Assembly: GCA_034002405.1 (NCBI GenBank)
Contig: JAVFAS010000112.1
Location: 1 to 5,000, forward strand
Direction of reading: 5' to 3'
DNA length: 5,000 nucleotides
Origin: SZUA-365 sp034002405
Lineage (GTDB): Bacteria; Bacteroidota; Ignavibacteria; SZUA-365
Shown here: positions 1-5,000 of the stretch, in pieces
Layout of the letters: every line of letters begins with the position of its first letter
Position numbering within the stretch: position 1 is the first letter of the stretch
Position numbers and translations under genes: made by a program
The notes under the pieces: generated by a model
What the model saw: the letters and a program-made list of their open reading frames with translations, nothing else
Told to the model about the DNA's origin: nothing
Database searches by the model: none

Positions 1-50
1 GCCGCTACTCGGGATGACGGGTTTGCTTTCGCTTTTCGCCCGCACGTCCC

Positions 51-90
51 TCGTTACGCGCCACGCTCCTTCGTTACGCGTCACGCTCCT
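51..90. repeat. 20-bp tandem microduplication within unit 1
   Basis: Bases 51-70 and 71-90 are two copies of TCGTTACGCGYCACGCTCCT differing only at 61 (C) versus 81 (T). All other units have a single copy. The duplication explains why unit 1 is 99 bp rather than 79 bp. It shows that a second part of the unit, distinct from the 15-bp submodule, can also expand. Confidence 0.95.
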
Positions 91-133
91 TCGTCGCGTG
101 CCGCTACTCGGGATGACGGGTTTGCTTTCGCTT

Positions 134-148
134 ATCGCCCTTTCGCTT
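134..148. repeat. Extra 15-bp submodule, unit 2 (single copy)
   Basis: Sequence ATCGCCCTTTCGCTT inserted between the CTTTCGCTT and TTCGCCCG parts of the 79-bp unit. It closely matches the 15 bp that every unit has at this place (minus strand GGCGAAAAGCGAAAG versus GGCGATAAGCGAAAG, one difference), so it looks like a slippage copy of that segment. Confidence 0.93.
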
Positions 149-227
149 TTCGCCCGCACGTCCCTCGTTACGCGTCACGCTCCTTCGTCGCGTGCCGCTA
201 CTCGGGATGACGGGTTTGCTTTCGCTT

Positions 228-257
228 ATCGCCCTTTCGCTGATCGCCCTTTCGCTT
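228..257. repeat. Two extra 15-bp submodules, unit 3
   Basis: Copies at 228-242 and 243-257. The first copy ends in G (242) instead of T, which creates a GATC at 242-245. The second matches ATCGCCCTTTCGCTT exactly. Confidence 0.93.
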
Positions 258-415
258 TTCGCCCGCACGTCCCTCGTTACGCGTCACGCTCCTTCGTCGC
301 GTGCCGCTACTCGGGATGACGGGTTTGCTTTCGCTTTTCGCCCGCACGTCCCTCGTTACGCGTCACGCTCCTTCGTCGCGTGCCGCTACTCGGGATGACG
401 GGTTTGCTTTCGCTT

Positions 416-430
416 ATCGCTCTTTCGCTT
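416..430. repeat. Extra 15-bp submodule, unit 5 (single copy, one variant base)
   Basis: Same position in the unit as in unit 2, with one C to T change at 421 (ATCGCTCTTTCGCTT). Confidence 0.93.
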
Positions 431-509
431 TTCGCCCGCACGTCCCTCGTTACGCGTCACGCTCCTTCGTCGCGTGCCGCTACTCGGGATGACGGGTTTG
501 CTTTCGCTT

Positions 510-539
510 ATCGCCCTTTCGCTTATCGCCCTTTCGCTT
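510..539. repeat. Two extra 15-bp submodules, unit 6
   Basis: Copies at 510-524 and 525-539, both exactly ATCGCCCTTTCGCTT. The arrangement matches unit 3 of block A except for the single variant base at 242. Confidence 0.93.
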
Positions 540-584
540 TTCGCCCGCACGTCCCTCGATACGCGTCACGCTCCTTCGTCGCGT

Positions 585-603
585 GCCGCTCCTCGGGATG
601 ACG
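585..603. repeat. Truncated terminal unit at the carB side of the array
   Basis: The first 19 bp of a unit (GCCGCTCCTCGGGATGACG) with one change from the consensus at 591 (C for A), after which the sequence leaves the repeat. Read on the carAB strand, the array therefore begins CGTCATCCCGAG 14 bp after the carB stop. The border unit being more diverged than interior ones is typical of tandem arrays. Confidence 0.9.
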
Positions 604-617
604 TATCCGCGCGGGGC
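604..617. other. Junction between carB stop codon and repeat array
   Basis: Only 14 bp separate the carB TAA (618-620) from the last recognisable repeat base. The spacer contains the 8-bp self-complementary sequence CCGCGCGG (607-614). This has no loop and no following T-tract, so it is not a credible intrinsic terminator. No terminator is visible between carB and the array, so carAB transcripts would be expected to run into the array unless termination is Rho-dependent or occurs inside the repeats. Confidence 0.6.
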
Positions 618-3896
<3,279 letters not shown>

Positions 3897-3941
3897 GGAA
3901 GTGCTGGGGAAAAGAGTGAGTGGAATCGTGTGTGTGCGCCG
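3897..3941 (-). other. carA-carB intergenic leader without a Shine-Dalgarno sequence
   Basis: These 45 bp separate the carA TGA from the carB ATG. On the coding strand the bases just before the ATG read CCCCAGCACTTCC, which is pyrimidine-rich with no AGGAGG-like stretch at the usual 5-10 nt distance. The carB start is nevertheless certain from protein conservation. Translation of carB therefore either initiates without SD pairing or depends on ribosomes arriving from carA. I see no terminator hairpin or promoter in the gap, which fits co-transcription. The plus strand holds a 13-nt alternating purine/pyrimidine run (3927-3939, GT repeats then GCGC). Confidence 0.7.
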
Positions 3942-5000
3942 TCATTTCCTCATCAGCGCGGTGAAATATTCGAACAGGTAGCGCGAGTCATGGGGACCCG
4001 GCGCGGCCTCGGGGTGATACTGCACGGAGAAAGCCGGGACGTCGGTGCAGCGGAAGCCTTCGAGCGTATTGTCGTTGAGATTCCAGTGCGTGATTTCCGT
4101 ATTCGCGGGCAGGCTGTCCGGATCCACCGCGAAGCCATGATTCTGGCTGGTGATTTCGACCTTGCCGGTGGGCAGATGTTTGACCGGGTGATTCACACCG
4201 CGGTGTCCGAATTTCATTTTATACGTGCCCCCGCCGAGCGCGAGCGCGAGCAGCTGATGTCCGAGGCAGATGCCGAACAGCGGCACGTGTCCGAGCAATC
4301 CGCGCACGGTTTCGATGCCGTAGGTCACCGCGTCGGGATCACCGGGTCCGTTGGAAAGAAACACCCCGTCGGGTGCCGTGGCAAGCAGTTCCGCGGCGTT
4401 TGTCTGCGCGGGATACACCGTGACGTCGCAGCCGTTTGCGTCGAGCAGGCGCAGGATGTTGCGTTTGATGCCGAAATCCACTGCCGCGACGCGGAAGCGT
4501 TTTTCCCCTTCACCCGGCCAGGCATAGGCGGCACCGCAGGTGACCACGCGGGCGAGATCCTGTCCGGCCATTGAGGGCAGGGTGCGGACTTCGGCGAGCA
4601 GTTCGTCCACCGCGCGCCCCGTCGAATCGATGATGCCGTTCATCGCCCCGTCGCTGCGCAGTTTGCGCGTGAGCGCGCGGGTGTCGATGCCCTGAATGCC
4701 GACGATGCCCTGCGCATCGAGCCAGGCGGGGAGGGACATGGTCGCGCGGAAATTCGACGGTTCGTCGCAGCCTTCTCGCACGACGAAACCCGCCACCTGC
4801 ACGCGGCCGCTTTCGACGTCGTCGGGATTGATGCCGTAGTTGCCGATCTGCGGATAGGTCATCGTGACGATCTGTCCGCTGTACGACGGGTCGGTGAGGA
4901 CCTCCTGATAGCCCGTCATGCCCGTGTTGAAGCACACTTCACCGCGTGCTTCACCCACGTGGCCGAAGGACGAGCCGTGGTACACTGTTCCATCCTGGAG
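3942..5000 (-). CDS. carA: Carbamoyl-phosphate synthase small (glutaminase) subunit CarA, 5' end cut by window edge
   Basis: CarA hydrolyses glutamine and channels the ammonia to CarB for carbamoyl-phosphate synthesis in the cytoplasm (pyrimidine and arginine pathways). 352 residues are visible and the frame stays open to base 5000, starting LQDGTVYHGSSFG. This aligns with about residue 9 of E. coli CarA (LEDGTQFHG), so only around 8 residues are missing. The GTG at 4983-4985 is an internal valine codon, not the start. The N-terminal small-chain domain is recognised by FNTGMTGYQEVLTDPSYSG. The C-terminal class I glutamine amidotransferase domain shows FLSNGPGDP, the nucleophile elbow FGICLGHQ with catalytic Cys (codon 4266-4268), QNHGFAVD, and QYHPEAAPGPHDS carrying the catalytic His (codon 4014-4016) and Glu two residues later. 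The triad is complete and the C-terminus is of normal length. It stops 45 bp before carB, so the two genes are probably one operon. The promoter is outside the window. Confidence 0.98.
   Translation of the reverse strand, partial: LQDGTVYHGSSFGHVGEARGEVCFNTGMTGYQEVLTDPSYSGQIVTMTYPQIGNYGINPDDVESGRVQVAGFVVREGCDEPSNFRATMSLPAWLDAQGIVGIQGIDTRALTRKLRSDGAMNGIIDSTGRAVDELLAEVRTLPSMAGQDLARVVTCGAAYAWPGEGEKRFRVAAVDFGIKRNILRLLDANGCDVTVYPAQTNAAELLATAPDGVFLSNGPGDPDAVTYGIETVRGLLGHVPLFGICLGHQLLALALGGGTYKMKFGHRGVNHPVKHLPTGKVEITSQNHGFAVDPDSLPANTEITHWNLNDNTLEGFRCTDVPAFSVQYHPEAAPGPHDSRYLFEYFTALMRK

Larger units (their letters stand above)
1..302. repeat. Higher-order block A of the array (units 1-3)
   Basis: Three consecutive units with 0, 1 and 2 extra 15-bp submodules. 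Without the 20-bp microduplication in unit 1, the block would be 282 bp, exactly the length of block B at 303-584. Block A differs from block B by that 20-bp insertion and by a few single-base changes (61, 242, and the partners of 421 and 559). The simplest reading is that one block arose by duplicating the other as a unit. Confidence 0.85.
303..584. repeat. Higher-order block B of the array (units 4-6)
   Basis: Three units of 79, 94 and 109 bp carrying 0, 1 and 2 extra 15-bp submodules, in the same order as block A. Total length is 282 bp. Private changes are C to T at 421 (first submodule of unit 5) and T to A at 559 in unit 6, the full unit closest to carB. Confidence 0.85.
1..603. repeat. 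Nested tandem repeat array, six full units plus one partial, 3' of carB
   Basis: Units start at GCCGCTACTCGGGATGACG: positions 1, 100, 194, 303, 382, 476 and 585 (partial). Unit lengths are 99, 94, 109, 79, 94 and 109 bp. The minimal 79-bp form is seen at 303-381. Longer forms differ by adding 15-bp submodules (units 2, 3, 5 and 6) or a 20-bp duplication (unit 1). Apart from these insertions the units are nearly identical, with scattered single substitutions at 61, 242, 421, 559 and 591. The array reaches the left edge and may continue beyond it. The plus strand has pyrimidine-rich runs (CTTTCGCTT, TCGCCC); the minus strand, co-directional with carAB, has GCGAAAG words. There are no unique spacers, so this is not a CRISPR. 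Possible natures are a minisatellite-like extragenic repeat or an expanded copy of a dispersed intergenic element. Function is unknown. Confidence 0.97.

Noticed and set aside
14..601. Overlapping plus-strand open frames in the array giving repeated peptides (TGLLSL, FARTSLVTRHAPS, YSG)
   Set aside because: All are the same repeat read in rotating frames, because 79, 94 and 109 are each 1 more than a multiple of 3. Each frame stops at the TGA in CTCGGGATGA. No start has a ribosome-binding site, so coding is not supported.
1..603. CRISPR array
   Set aside because: The sequence between the recurring words is itself repeated, so there are no unique spacers. Unit lengths vary by 15 and 20 bp steps and no cas gene is visible.
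1..603. Assembly artefact from a misjoined repeat
   Set aside because: Units carry distinct private substitutions and different submodule counts, and the array ends cleanly in a diverged partial unit next to carB, so it is probably real. The exact copy number remains uncertain without long reads.
4983..4985. GTG as the carA start codon
   Set aside because: The frame continues upstream to the window edge with LQDGT, which matches the conserved N-terminus of CarA, so this GTG is an internal valine.

Overview
The window comes from a GC-rich bacterium whose phylum I cannot fix from these genes. It holds two parts. Bases 604-5000 carry the carAB pair on the minus strand, encoding both subunits of glutamine-dependent carbamoyl-phosphate synthetase. 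Bases 1-603 are a tandem repeat array lying directly downstream of carB. The carB start lacks a Shine-Dalgarno sequence, as is common in the Bacteroidota/Chlorobi group and some other phyla, but that is only a weak hint.

Read in the direction of transcription (5000 towards 1), carA comes first and its first few codons lie beyond the window edge. It is followed after a 45-bp gap by a complete carB of 1092 residues. The two products form one enzyme. CarA hydrolyses glutamine and passes ammonia to CarB. CarB uses two ATP and bicarbonate to make carbamoyl phosphate, the shared precursor of pyrimidines and arginine. Catalytic residues are intact in both subunits. Three details of CarB stand out: an Ala/Pro-rich insertion of roughly 26 residues in the middle domain, an exact 18-bp in-frame duplication inside that insertion, and a lysine where E. 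coli CarB has the ornithine-contacting Glu892. The promoter and any arginine or pyrimidine control region would lie upstream of carA, outside the window.

The array starts 14 bp after the carB stop codon and runs off the left edge. It contains six full units and one partial unit of a 79-bp repeat. Each unit also holds zero, one or two extra copies of a 15-bp submodule. Read left to right the extra-copy numbers are 0,1,2,0,1,2, so the array is best described as two copies of a three-unit higher-order block. The left block also carries a 20-bp internal microduplication. There are no unique spacers, no convincing coding potential and no recognisable mobile-element gene.

The array is the only part of the window that ordinary annotation does not explain. 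I see no RNA gene, CRISPR, insertion sequence or intrinsic terminator.
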